In this document: one piece after another, positions 38,057 to 46,242 of the stretch
Numbering within the stretch: position 1 is the first letter of the stretch
Layout: every line of letters begins with the position of its first letter
Assembly: GCF_000421625.1 (NCBI RefSeq)
Contig: NZ_ATXJ01000002.1
Coordinates: forward strand, 186,001 to 250,000
Direction: 5' to 3'
From: Thermus islandicus DSM 21543
GTDB taxonomy: Bacteria > Deinococcota > Deinococci > Deinococcales > Thermaceae
DNA length: 64,000 bases
Notes under the pieces: generated by a model
The model's database searches: none
The model's input: only the letters and a program-made list of their open reading frames with translations
What the model was told of the DNA's origin: nothing
Program-made: the position numbers and the translations under genes

Positions 38057-38880
38057 GAGCCCTCCTTTCCCTTCCCCCTAGGGGAAAAGGGACCACCGCT
38101 TGGACTTTGGGGGAAGTCAGCCTTCCGAGGGGGGGCGCCCGCCCCGGCGCTTTCCACTATAGCACTTCGCACCCCCAGGACCGGGAGGGGCTTGGGCGGC
38201 GCCTCCCACCCCAGACCCTCGAGGAAGAGGAGCACCTCCCGGCGAACCTCCTCCCAAAGGGCCTCCCTGGGCCTTCGGAGGGGCCGGTCGCCCCTTTGGG
38301 CCCCGTAGGCCCCGAAGCCCGCGTGGTTGAGCCCCGCCACGTAGACCACCCGCGCCCCCTGGGGGAGGCGCTTGGCCTTCTCCCGCGCCTCCTCTAGGGG
38401 CAGAAGGCCATCTTCTGTGCCGTAGACCGCCAGGGTGGGGAAGCCCTCCCGGGAGAGGTCGCCCTCGGGGTAGCTGGCAAGGAGGATCAGGGGCAGCCCT
38501 TCCCTGGCCGCTACCTCCGCCGCCACCACCCCCCCGAGGCTGTGCCCCCCCACCACCAGGGGCAGGTCGGGGAAGCCCCGGGCCACCTCCAGGGCCCGCT
38601 CCTTGCGGAGGAGGGCCAGGCCCGCGGGCACCTTGAGGAGGGCCACGCCGTACCCTGCCTCCCGCAGGGGAGCGAGCAGGGGGGCGTAGGCCCGGGGGTC
38701 CACCCGGGCCCCGGGGTAAAAGGCCAAGAGGGCCTTGGCCCTGGGGGGGAGGAGGAGGAAGGCCTCGGGGGTCTCCCGGGCTCCCTGCAGGGCCGCCAGG
38801 GCCAAGGCCTCCGCAGGGTAGGGCCGGAGGAGGTAGCGGCTTGCCCCCACCAGCCCAAGGCCTAGGGCCAGGGGCCCCAA
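38053..38880 (-). CDS. Alpha/beta hydrolase with N-terminal hydrophobic segment
   Basis: A protein of 275 residues from the TTG at 38880. The nucleophile elbow is [12 protein letters not shown], the acid is probably Asp in [13 protein letters not shown], and the His is in AGLNHAGFG. It fits the alpha/beta hydrolase fold-5 family (PF12695), often membrane-attached lipases/esterases. Upstream in frame, CTG at 38907 overlaps the RND gene stop (CTGA) and would add NRTLLLLLL, completing a signal/anchor; it may be the real start. The last ~40 residues ([18 protein letters not shown]) are low-complexity and coincide with the acnA leader. Confidence 0.7.
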
Positions 38881-38903
38881 GAGGAGAAGGAGAAGGGTCC
38901 GGT

Positions 38904-41900
38904 TCAGGTGAGGATCACCTCCCGCTTGGCCCTGCGGCCCTCAAAGGCGTAGAAGGCGGCGGGCACCACGAAGAGGGTGAGGAGGGTGGAGGAGAGAAGG
39001 CCCCCTAGGATGACGACCCCGAGGGGCCTCCGGTACTCCGCTCCCTCGCCCGTGCCGAGGAGGAGGGGCAGGCTGATGATGAGGACGGTGAGGGTGGTCA
39101 TGAGGATGGGGCGGAGGCGGAGCCTCGCCGCCTCCACCAAAGCCTCCCTCAGGGGCATCTCCTGCATCCTCCGCACGGCGAAGTCCAGGAGGAGGATGGC
39201 GTTTTTGGTCACCAAGCCGATGAGCATCACCACCCCCAGGACGCTGATCACGTCCAGGCCGGTCCCCAGGAGGTAGGTGAGCCAGAAGGCCCCCACCAGG
39301 GCCAAGGGCACGGGGAGGAGGAGGTAGAGGGGGTAGCGCCAGGCGTTGAACTGGCTGGCGATGACGAGGTAGTTGAGGGCGAGGGCCAGGAGGAAGGCCA
39401 GGGGGGCAAGGCGGAGGAGGTCTCCCGTGAAGCCGGTGAGGCCGGTGGCCTGGAGCTCCACCCCGTTTCCCAAAAGCCCCTGGGCCCTGAGTTCCCCCTC
39501 GAGCTCCCGCTGCACCTGGAGGCTCCCCGGGGCCTCGGGGCGCAGGTTGATGTTGATCCCGGCGGCGTAGGCCTGGTTGCGGCGGGAGATGAGGGTGGGG
39601 CCCGGCTTCTCCACGAAGCGCCCCAGGCTCCCCAGGGGCAGGAAGGCCTGGAGGGCCGGGGCGTAGACGGGAAGGGAAAGGAGGTCGGCTTCCCCGGAAA
39701 GGCGCAACGGGTCGGCCCGGACGAGGATGGCGAGCTCCTCCCCGTCCCGCCTCGCCGTGGCCGCCTGGGTCCCCGACAGGTAAAGCCTTAGGGCCTGGGC
39801 CAGGTCCTGAGGGGTGAGGCCGGTGCCGGAAAGCCTCGCCGGGTCGGGGACAAAGACCCGTTCCCGCTGGGTGGCCTCGAGGGTGCTCTTGACGCTGGCC
39901 ACGTAGGGCTTTTGCGCGATGCGGCGGACGATCTCCTCCGCGCGCCGCTCCAGGAGGGCCCGGTCCGGGCTGGTGAGGAAGAACTGCAGGTCGGCGTCGC
40001 CCGGGCTTGGCCCCGTCTGGGCGAGCACGCGGAGGTCGGCTCCCGGGAAGCCCTGGAGGAGGGCCTTGCCCTCCTCGGCGAAGCGCTCGGCCAGGTGGAA
40101 GATGTCGGGGCGCTCCCCCTTGGGCTTGAGGACGATCTGTAGCTGCACCCGGCTCGGGTCCGAGACCTGGACCCCTCCCGTGGCGCTGGCCCCCACCGTG
40201 GTCACCACCCGGCTCACCGCGGGCTGGGCCAGGAGGTAGGCCTCCAGGATCCGCGCCGCCCGGTCGGCCACGAGGAGGGGGGTGTCCTTGGGGAGGAGGA
40301 GGGTGGCGGTGAGGACCCCGGTGTCCGCCCGGGGGGTGAAGTTGAAGGGGATCCTCGGGAGGATGGGGAAGAGGGAGAGGAAGAGGAGAAACGCGAGCCC
40401 AAGGGCCCCCCAGGGCCGGGCCAGAACCCCCTTTAGGGCCCGGGCGTAGAGCTCGGTGAGCCGCTTAAGCCCCCTCTCCACCCCTTCGTGGAGGTGGCGG
40501 GCCAGGGCCCCAAAGAGGTCCAGGAGGAGGCGGCCCAAATAGCGCCCGAGGCCCAGAAGGGCGGGGTAGAGGGCGAGGAGGAGAAGGTACGGGGGGCCCT
40601 GGCGGGAGAGGAGGAGGGCCAGGGTGAGGCCCAGGAAGAGCCCCATGGCGGTGCGGAAGCCCCTGCGGTAGGCCCAGGCGAGGTCCTTGGGGAGGAGGAG
40701 GGCCGCCTTCAGGGCCTCTCGGAAGCTGGGCGGGTCGGGGTCGGGGAAGTAGGCGAGCCGCACGGTGAGGAAGAGGAGGGCCTCGAGCCAGCTCACGGCG
40801 ATGGCCGCCGCCATGCCGAGGCCGAACTGCTGGAAGATCTGGCCGATGAGCCCGGGGAGGAAGCTGATGGGGAGGAAAACCGCGAGGAGGCTTAGGGTGG
40901 CCGCGGCCACGGCGGCGCTCACCTCGCTCGCGCCCTTCAGCACCGCCTCCTTGGGGCCGAGGCCCGCCCTCCGGTAGCGGTCAATGTTCTCCGCCACCAC
41001 GATGGAGTCGTCCACCACGATGCCCACGGCCACGGTGAGGGCGAGGAGGCTGATGAGGTTGTAGGTGAACCCCAGGACCCCGAAGAGGAGGATGGCCCCC
41101 GAGAGGGTGATGGGGATGGCCAGGATCACGGAGAAGACGGAGTTCAGCTTCCCCAGGAAGAGGAGGACCACCAGGGATACGGCCAAGGCGGCGAGGAAGG
41201 CCTCCTTCACCGTGTCCACCACCGCGGCCCGGATGAAGCGCGTGCTGTCCAGGGCCACCTCGGCCCGAAAGCCCGGGGGCAGGGCCGTTCGGGCCAGGGT
41301 CCGCCGCACCCCGTCGGCCACGGCCACGGCGTTGGAGTCCGGGGTCTTGAGCACGGCGAGGAGGACGGCGGGGCGGCCGTTCACCCGGTTCAGGCTCGAG
41401 GCCTCCTCCGCCCGCTCCTCCACCCGGGCCACGTCCCGCACCCTGAGGCCCCGGCCCGGGTCCACCAGGAGGCCCGCCACCTCCTCGGCCCGGGCCGGGG
41501 TGGCGCGCAGGGTGTAGACCAGGCGCCGCTCCTCCAGGTTGAGGTTCCCCAGGGGGAGGTTGAGGGCCGAGGCGGAGAGGGCCTGGACCACCTGGCCCGG
41601 GGTGACCCCCAGGGCCTCTAGGCGGTCGGGGTCCAGAAGCACGCGGATGGCCCTCCTAGGGGCCCCGGTGAGGCGGATGTCCGCCACCCCGGGCACCAGC
41701 TGGAGCTTGGGCTTGAGTTGGCGCTCCGCGTAGCGCAGCACCTGGGCCAGGTCCTCTCCCGGGGCCTCGAGGGCCACGTAGAGGATGGGGCTTGCCGAGG
41801 GGTCAAACTTCTGCACCACGGGGGCCGAGGCGTCCTTGGGGAGGGCACCGCGGGCCGCGGCCACCTTCTGGCTGGCCTCCACCGCGGCCTGGTCCACGTT

Positions 41901-42206
41901 CACCCCTTGCTGGAACTCCACGAAGACCAGGCTGAAGCCCTCGGTGGAGGTGGAGCCCAGGGTGCTCACCCCGCTTAGGGTGGAGAGGGCGTCCTCGAGG
42001 GGCTTGGAGACCTGCTCCGCCACCTCCTCGGGGCCTGCCCCGGGGTAGGCCGTGGAGACCGCCACCACCGGCACGCTGAAGCGGGGCAGGAGCTCCACCC
42101 CGAGCCCAAGCCCAAGCAGGAGGCCCACCAAAACAAGCCCCACGAAGATGGCGGTGGCGAAGACGAAGCGCTCCACGAAGAAGGCCACCAAGGGGTTGGT
42201 CCTCAC
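38904..42206 (-). CDS. RND-family efflux transporter (AcrB/MexB-like)
   Basis: A 1100-residue inner-membrane pump with 12 membrane helices in two halves. The first half begins MRTNPLVAFFVERFVFATAIF and continues into the porter domain (STAYPGAGPEEVAEQVSKPLEDAL). TM4 has GIVVDDSIVVAENIDRYRRAG, the proton-relay Asp pair. The second half repeats the fold (NAWRYPLYLLLPVPLALVGA, IGLVTKNAILLLDFAVRR). There is an extra ~60-residue partly hydrophobic insert between the halves. It is coupled to the membrane fusion protein by a 4-bp overlap. The substrate is unknown; MarR control suggests small aromatic or toxic compounds. Confidence 0.9.
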   Translation of the reverse strand: MRTNPLVAFFVERFVFATAIFVGLVLVGLLLGLGLGVELLPRFSVPVVAVSTAYPGAGPEEVAEQVSKPLEDALSTLSGVSTLGSTSTEGFSLVFVEFQQGVNVDQAAVEASQKVAAARGALPKDASAPVVQKFDPSASPILYVALEAPGEDLAQVLRYAERQLKPKLQLVPGVADIRLTGAPRRAIRVLLDPDRLEALGVTPGQVVQALSASALNLPLGNLNLEERRLVYTLRATPARAEEVAGLLVDPGRGLRVRDVARVEERAEEASSLNRVNGRPAVLLAVLKTPDSNAVAVADGVRRTLARTALPPGFRAEVALDSTRFIRAAVVDTVKEAFLAALAVSLVVLLFLGKLNSVFSVILAIPITLSGAILLFGVLGFTYNLISLLALTVAVGIVVDDSIVVAENIDRYRRAGLGPKEAVLKGASEVSAAVAAATLSLLAVFLPISFLPGLIGQIFQQFGLGMAAAIAVSWLEALLFLTVRLAYFPDPDPPSFREALKAALLLPKDLAWAYRRGFRTAMGLFLGLTLALLLSRQGPPYLLLLALYPALLGLGRYLGRLLLDLFGALARHLHEGVERGLKRLTELYARALKGVLARPWGALGLAFLLFLSLFPILPRIPFNFTPRADTGVLTATLLLPKDTPLLVADRAARILEAYLLAQPAVSRVVTTVGASATGGVQVSDPSRVQLQIVLKPKGERPDIFHLAERFAEEGKALLQGFPGADLRVLAQTGPSPGDADLQFFLTSPDRALLERRAEEIVRRIAQKPYVASVKSTLEATQRERVFVPDPARLSGTGLTPQDLAQALRLYLSGTQAATARRDGEELAILVRADPLRLSGEADLLSLPVYAPALQAFLPLGSLGRFVEKPGPTLISRRNQAYAAGININLRPEAPGSLQVQRELEGELRAQGLLGNGVELQATGLTGFTGDLLRLAPLAFLLALALNYLVIASQFNAWRYPLYLLLPVPLALVGAFWLTYLLGTGLDVISVLGVVMLIGLVTKNAILLLDFAVRRMQEMPLREALVEAARLRLRPILMTTLTVLIISLPLLLGTGEGAEYRRPLGVVILGGLLSSTLLTLFVVPAAFYAFEGRRAKREVILT

Positions 42207-43384
42207 CGCACCACCTCCACGGGGTCGCCGTCCCTAAGCCCTTCGGGGAGGGGGTAGATCACCGGGGTGCCCGGCTTTAGACCCTCCACCACCGACCGGT
42301 CGCCTTCCTGGGCCAAAAGGCGCACAGGGATGCGCCGCGCCTTGCCGCCGGATACCGCGTAGACCACCCCCTGGCCGTCCTCGGTGGCCACCGCCCCGGC
42401 GGGCAGGAGCACGCCCTCGGCCACCCGCTCCCGGAAGCGCACCTCCGCGGGGCCGGGGGTGAGGGGGCCCTCGGGCCTCAGCACCACCTCCACCAGGCGG
42501 TTCTGGCCGGGGAGGTCGGCCTTGCGGAGGAGGGCGGCCCCCACCTCCCGGCCGCTTTGCCGAAGGAGGAAGGGGGTCTTTCGGGTGAGGCGGGCCGCCT
42601 CCTCGGGGGGCAGGTAGGCCTTGGCCAGGAGGCGGTCGGTGGTGGCCAGGCGGAAGGCCCGGCTTCCCGTGCCCAGGAACTCTCCCTCCTTGACGAAGAC
42701 CTCCACCACCTCCCCGGCGAAGGGGGCCCGGACCACGCTCTCCTTCAGGTTCCGCTCCGCCTGGCGGACCTGGAGCCTGGCCGCCTCCACCTGAAGCTCC
42801 AAAAGCCGCACGTCCTCGGCCCTCTCCAGTCGGGCTAGGGCCTCCTTGGCGCTCTCGTAGGCGCTTTGGGCTTGCCGGTACTGGGCCTCGAGGCCCTTTA
42901 GCTCCAGGGGGGCCAGCGCCCCCGCCTCCAGGAGGGCCCTGCCCTCCTGGTACCGCCTCTCCGCCGCCTGGAGCTGGGCCTCCGCCGCCTGGAGCTGGGC
43001 CTCCAGGGTCTTCCGGCTCCCCAGGAGCTGGTTCCTTGCCCGCACCAGGTTGGCCTCCGCCTGGCGCAGGCCCAGGCGGGCCTGGGCCAAGGCCTCCTCA
43101 AAAGGGGCAGGGTCCAGGAAGACCACCCCCTCCCCGGGGCCGACCCGCGCCCCCGGGGAGAGGGTGCGCACCACCCGGCCCGGGACCCCGGCGGCCACCA
43201 GGCTGTCCTTTTCCGCCTGCAGGGTGGCGGAGGCCTTGGCCTCCCGCTCCAGCACGCCCCACCTGGCCTCCACCGTCCGCACCTGGACCCGGAGGCTCTC
43301 CGGGGCCTTAGGGGACGGGGCCTCGGCCCTTTTGGGGGCGCAGGCGAAAAGGAGGAGGGGAAGGAGGAAAAGGGCCCGCCGCAT
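42203..43384 (-). CDS. RND periplasmic adaptor (membrane fusion protein, HlyD/AcrA-like), lipoprotein
   Basis: A 393-residue adaptor. The lipobox LLLFAC puts the lipidated Cys at residue 15. Then a biotinyl-lipoyl-like half (VAAGVPGRVVRTLSPGARVGPGEGVVFLD), a long alpha-hairpin (~95-215, QAEANLVRARNQLLGSRKTL), the second lipoyl half (VRAPFAGEVVEVFVKEGEFL) and a beta-barrel/membrane-proximal end. It links the RND pump to the outer membrane channel. Four-bp overlap with the pump gene. Confidence 0.9.
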   Translation of the reverse strand: MRRALFLLPLLLFACAPKRAEAPSPKAPESLRVQVRTVEARWGVLEREAKASATLQAEKDSLVAAGVPGRVVRTLSPGARVGPGEGVVFLDPAPFEEALAQARLGLRQAEANLVRARNQLLGSRKTLEAQLQAAEAQLQAAERRYQEGRALLEAGALAPLELKGLEAQYRQAQSAYESAKEALARLERAEDVRLLELQVEAARLQVRQAERNLKESVVRAPFAGEVVEVFVKEGEFLGTGSRAFRLATTDRLLAKAYLPPEEAARLTRKTPFLLRQSGREVGAALLRKADLPGQNRLVEVVLRPEGPLTPGPAEVRFRERVAEGVLLPAGAVATEDGQGVVYAVSGGKARRIPVRLLAQEGDRSVVEGLKPGTPVIYPLPEGLRDGDPVEVVR

Positions 43385-43387
43385 GCC

Positions 43388-44377
43388 TCACCTCGAGGCC
43401 AAAAGGCCGTAGTAGGCCCTGAGGTAGGCGTGCCGCGCCTGGGCCTGGGCGAGCTCCTGTTGCAGGAGGGCGAGCTCCTGCTGCAGGAGGGCGAGCCGGC
43501 TGGTAAGCCCCACCTGGAAGCGGCGTTCCTCGGCGGCGTAGCGCTCCCGGGCCGCCTTGTAGGCCTCCTCCGCCGCCTTCACCCCCTGGAGGAGGGAAGG
43601 GAGCTGGGCGTAGCGGGCCTCGAGGCCCACCCTGAGGGAGCGTTCCAGGTTGTCCAGGTTGGTCTCCACCGCCTTGATCTGGTCCTCCAGGGCCTCTATG
43701 TCCTTCCTGGGGGCGAAGCTTTCGTCCAGAAGGCCCCGCTGCAGGCGTAGGAGCTCCAGGGACTGCCGGAGCTGGAGGAGGTCCGCGTGCGCCTTCAGGA
43801 GGTCCTCCACCACGGCCTTCTGCGGCAGGGGGGGCAGCTCGGCCACGGGCTCGGGCTTCCAAGGGCCGAGGAGGTTCTCCAGCGCCCTCTGGGCGCTCTC
43901 CTGGCCCCGCCTTGCGGCCTCGAGGTTCTTCCTCGCCTCCAGCACCCGGTTTTGGGCCTCCAGAAGGTCCAGGGAAGTGGCCCCGCCCCCCCTGACCCGC
44001 ACCTCGGCGGCCTTCAGGGCGAGCTCGGCTACCTCCAGGGCCTTTTCCGCCAGGCGCGCCTGAACCCCGGCCTCCAGGGCCTGGGTGTAGGCGGCGACGA
44101 GGTCGCTTTCCGCCTGGGCCAGGGCCCTCTGGTACTTGGCCTCCGCGAGGGCCAAGGCCTGCCGGGCCTGGAGCTCGGAGAGAGGGGTGCGCAGGGGGTC
44201 CTGAAGGGTGCGCTCCAGGTCCCTCTGCCGCCCCTCGAGGTCCAGCCGGGCCGTGACCACGGGGGGGAGTGCGGCGGCCTTCTTCAGGGCCTGGGGAAGG
44301 GGCTGGGCCAGGGCGAGGCCCAGGAGGAGCCCAAGGGCCAGCGCCCATCGCCCGTCTTGCCGTTTGGGGTTGTTCAT
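43388..44377 (-). CDS. TolC-like outer membrane efflux protein (second copy)
   Basis: A 329-residue protein with signal peptide (WALALGLLLGLALAQP) and long amphipathic helices rich in Ala, Leu, Glu (KYQRALAQAESDLVAAYTQALEAG, LLEAQNRVLEARKNLEAARR). This is the OMF coiled-coil pattern, but it is short compared with the usual 430-490 residues. It overlaps the other TolC-like gene by 4 bp and is 3 bp from the adaptor gene. Confidence 0.75.
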   Translation of the reverse strand: MNNPKRQDGRWALALGLLLGLALAQPLPQALKKAAALPPVVTARLDLEGRQRDLERTLQDPLRTPLSELQARQALALAEAKYQRALAQAESDLVAAYTQALEAGVQARLAEKALEVAELALKAAEVRVRGGGATSLDLLEAQNRVLEARKNLEAARRGQESAQRALENLLGPWKPEPVAELPPLPQKAVVEDLLKAHADLLQLRQSLELLRLQRGLLDESFAPRKDIEALEDQIKAVETNLDNLERSLRVGLEARYAQLPSLLQGVKAAEEAYKAARERYAAEERRFQVGLTSRLALLQQELALLQQELAQAQARHAYLRAYYGLLASR

Positions 44378-45639
44378 GGATTCACCTCCGGGAGGATCTC
44401 CCCATAAAACTGATATAGTTCCAAAACACTCCGCTTGAGAGCGTACTCCGCCTGCAGGAGAACAAGCTCCGCCTGTAGGAGGGCGAGCTCGTGTTGCAGG
44501 AGGCCGAGGGGGCTCTCCAGGCCCAGTTCCAGCCGCTTCCGGCCCTCCTCCAGCGCCTTCTTCGCCGCCTCCCGCCGCTTCTCGGCCAGGGCCCAGGCGG
44601 CCTCCGCCGCGTTGACGGCCCCCTTGAGGCTTTCCTCCTGGACCCGGGCCTGGTCCTCCGCCGCCCTGAGGGCCTCCTCGGCCGCCCGTTCCTGGGCCTG
44701 GGCCGCCTCGAGGGAGGCGAGAAGCCCCGGGGAGAGGGTGAGGGTGAGGGAGAGGCGGAGCTCCTCCTTGGTCCGGTAGCTCCCGGCGTTGGGGACGACC
44801 GAGGGCGGCCTTGCGGGGTCTTGCCGCAAGTAGGAGAGGGTGGGTTGGAGGGTCCGGCTGGAGAGGCTCAAGGCCAGGGTGTCGTGGTCCGAGGGGTAGA
44901 GGAGGAGGCTCCCTTGCAGGGTCGGGAGGAGGGCCCGTTGCGCCGCCCGCACCCCCACCTGGGCCTCGGCCACCCCAAGCCGCGCCTCCTCCACGCCCAG
45001 GGGCAGGGTTCCCCGGGGCGGGGGGATCCCGGGCAGGGGGGCCTCCAGGTCCACCAGCCCCTGGGCGGCCCTCCGGGAAAGCTCCAGGTTGCGCCGGGCC
45101 TCGTCCCGTCGGTTTCGGGCCTCCTCCAGGCCGAGCTCCGCCTCCCTTAGCTCCTTGGGGTTGGCCTGCCGCCTCCGGGCCGCTTCCAGGCTTTTCTCGG
45201 CGAGCTCCAGCGCCTTTTCCGCAATCTGTAGCCCCAGGAGGGCCTGGCGGTAGTTCCCGTAGGCCACCACCGCCTGGAGCTGGAGGGCGGCCAGGGTCTT
45301 CCGGTAGGCGAGCTCCGCCCGCCGTAGGCCGATCCGGGCCCGCTCTACCCCGTCCTCCACGTCCCCGAAGGGGAAGGGGGTAAGCACCAGGCTGAGGCTC
45401 AGGCTGCCCGCGGTGCCGGGGAGGCTTGAGCAGAGCCGCTCCGGGGTGCAGGCGTAGCCGAAGCGGCCGTACTGGCCCTGCACCTGGAGGGCTAGGGGCC
45501 CAGCCTGCGCTTCCAGGGCCTTTCTTGCCGCGAGCCAGAGGGCCTCGGCCTGGCGCTTCAGGGGATGCTCCGCAAGGGGGGCCAGGGCGCCCTGGGCCAG
45601 GGCGGGGAGGAGGAAAGGGAGGAGGAAGAGCCTACGCAC
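44374..45639 (-). CDS. TolC-like outer membrane efflux protein (first copy)
   Basis: A 421-residue exported protein (signal FLLPFLLPALAQG) with two OMF-type repeats: helices around RARIGLRRAELAYRKTLAALQ and SLEAAQAQERAAEEALRAAED, and a beta-strand region with the pattern LSLSLVLTPFPFG. A Cys pair (YACTPERLCSSLPG) may form a disulfide. It begins 8 bp inside the end of the MarR gene, so it is the second gene of the efflux operon. Confidence 0.82.
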   Translation of the reverse strand: MRRLFLLPFLLPALAQGALAPLAEHPLKRQAEALWLAARKALEAQAGPLALQVQGQYGRFGYACTPERLCSSLPGTAGSLSLSLVLTPFPFGDVEDGVERARIGLRRAELAYRKTLAALQLQAVVAYGNYRQALLGLQIAEKALELAEKSLEAARRRQANPKELREAELGLEEARNRRDEARRNLELSRRAAQGLVDLEAPLPGIPPPRGTLPLGVEEARLGVAEAQVGVRAAQRALLPTLQGSLLLYPSDHDTLALSLSSRTLQPTLSYLRQDPARPPSVVPNAGSYRTKEELRLSLTLTLSPGLLASLEAAQAQERAAEEALRAAEDQARVQEESLKGAVNAAEAAWALAEKRREAAKKALEEGRKRLELGLESPLGLLQHELALLQAELVLLQAEYALKRSVLELYQFYGEILPEVNP

Positions 45640-46066
45640 GCCCGGCCTCCGCGAGCTTCCGCATGAGCCTCAGGAAGGTTTCCAGCTCCTCGGGCTCCAG
45701 CCGGGCCAGGCGGCGGGCGAAGACCCTTAGCCATGCCGTGGCCGTCCGCTCGTGGGCTGCCGCCCCGTGGGGGGTCAGGCGGAGGTGGACCCGCCGGCGG
45801 TCCTTGGGGTCCGGGGCGCGCTCCAGGAGGCCTGCGCCCTCGAGGGCGGCAAGGAGGTGGGAAACCTGGGAGGGGCGTACCTCCAAACACTCCGCCAGGG
45901 CCGAGGGCAGCCGCACCCCTTGGGCCACCAGGGCGAGGGCGTGGGCCTGCTGCAGGGAGAGGCCCTCTGTGGCGAAGGCCTCCTTGGCCTCCTGGAAGAG
46001 GGCGTGCATCAGGGCGTACGCGAGCTGGGCGAGCTCCTTGACGGCGGGGGCAGGAGGACCGTTCAT
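45632..46066 (-). CDS. MarR-family transcriptional regulator of the efflux operon
   Basis: A 144-residue winged-helix regulator. HTH region LPSALAECLEVRPSQVSHLLAALEGAGLLERAPDPKDRRRVHLRLT includes the DxRxR wing. ATG 46066 is taken as start; the longer frame to 46096 would run through the promoter and operator. It is first in a five-gene operon (regulator, two OMFs, adaptor, RND pump) and sits directly under an imperfect palindrome, so autoregulation is likely. Confidence 0.88.
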   Translation of the reverse strand: MNGPPAPAVKELAQLAYALMHALFQEAKEAFATEGLSLQQAHALALVAQGVRLPSALAECLEVRPSQVSHLLAALEGAGLLERAPDPKDRRRVHLRLTPHGAAAHERTATAWLRVFARRLARLEPEELETFLRLMRKLAEAGRA

Positions 46067-46068
46067 AT

Positions 46069-46104
46069 GGTTTAACAATACATACTTGTAAACCATGGGG
46101 TCAA
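46069..46104 (-). promoter_or_regulatory. MarR operon promoter with overlapping operator
   Basis: Minus strand: -35 TTGACC (46104-46099), 18-bp spacer, -10 TATTGT (46080-46075), ATG about 8 nt later (leaderless). The imperfect inverted repeat GGTTTAACAA (46069-46078) / TTGTAAACC (46086-46094) covers spacer and -10, a usual MarR operator layout. The stretch is strikingly AT-rich for this genome. Confidence 0.65.
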
Positions 46105-46112
46105 GGTTTTCC

Positions 46113-46141
46113 TTGCCCTCCGCCTCCCCGTCTGCTATGCT
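46113..46141 (+). promoter_or_regulatory. Promoter of the CorC-type transporter gene
   Basis: -35 TTGCCC (46113-46118), 17-bp spacer, -10 TATGCT (46136-46141). The predicted start near 46148 leaves an ~82-nt leader before the transporter ATG, which is long for this window. Confidence 0.55.
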
Positions 46142-46155
46142 GGGGGGCAGCGGTT

Positions 46156-46242
46156 ATGGATCGGCCGCCAAGTCCGCCCCGCACCCGCCTCCCCTTGGGG
46201 TGGCCCGCGGGGCGGGTTGACGCTTCCCTATGGACGACCTAG
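46156..46242 (+). CDS. Possible proline-rich leader peptide before the CorC-type gene
   Basis: A 28-codon reading frame beginning MDRPPSPPRTR, with six prolines in all, and ending in TAG 10 nt inside the transporter gene, which it overlaps in another frame. Its ATG is about 8 nt after the predicted transcription start. The lead resembles mgtL of Salmonella (acidic residue, Pro pairs, Arg run), whose translation senses Mg2+ and proline. High GC makes CCN codons common by chance, so this is a candidate only. Confidence 0.3.
   Translation: MDRPPSPPRTRLPLGWPAGRVDASLWTT
46174..46215 (+). promoter_or_regulatory. GC-rich stem-loop in the transporter leader
   Basis: CCGCCCCGC (46174-46182) pairs with GCGGGGCGG (46207-46215), enclosing an inner CCTCCCC-TT-GGGGTGG hairpin. 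It lies wholly inside the possible leader peptide frame and ends 14 nt before the main ATG, so it could mask or expose that start. A regulatory role is inferred from the layout. Confidence 0.4.

Noticed and set aside
46067-46096. Longer MarR start at 46096
   Set aside because: The ten extra codons coincide with the -10 box and inverted repeat; ATG 46066 fits a leaderless transcript.
46217-46222. TTGACG before the CorC-type gene as its -35 (same GGTTGACGCTT context as the V-ATPase promoter)
   Set aside because: It lies only 8 nt before the conserved ATG, so any matching -10 would be inside the gene; kept as a curiosity.
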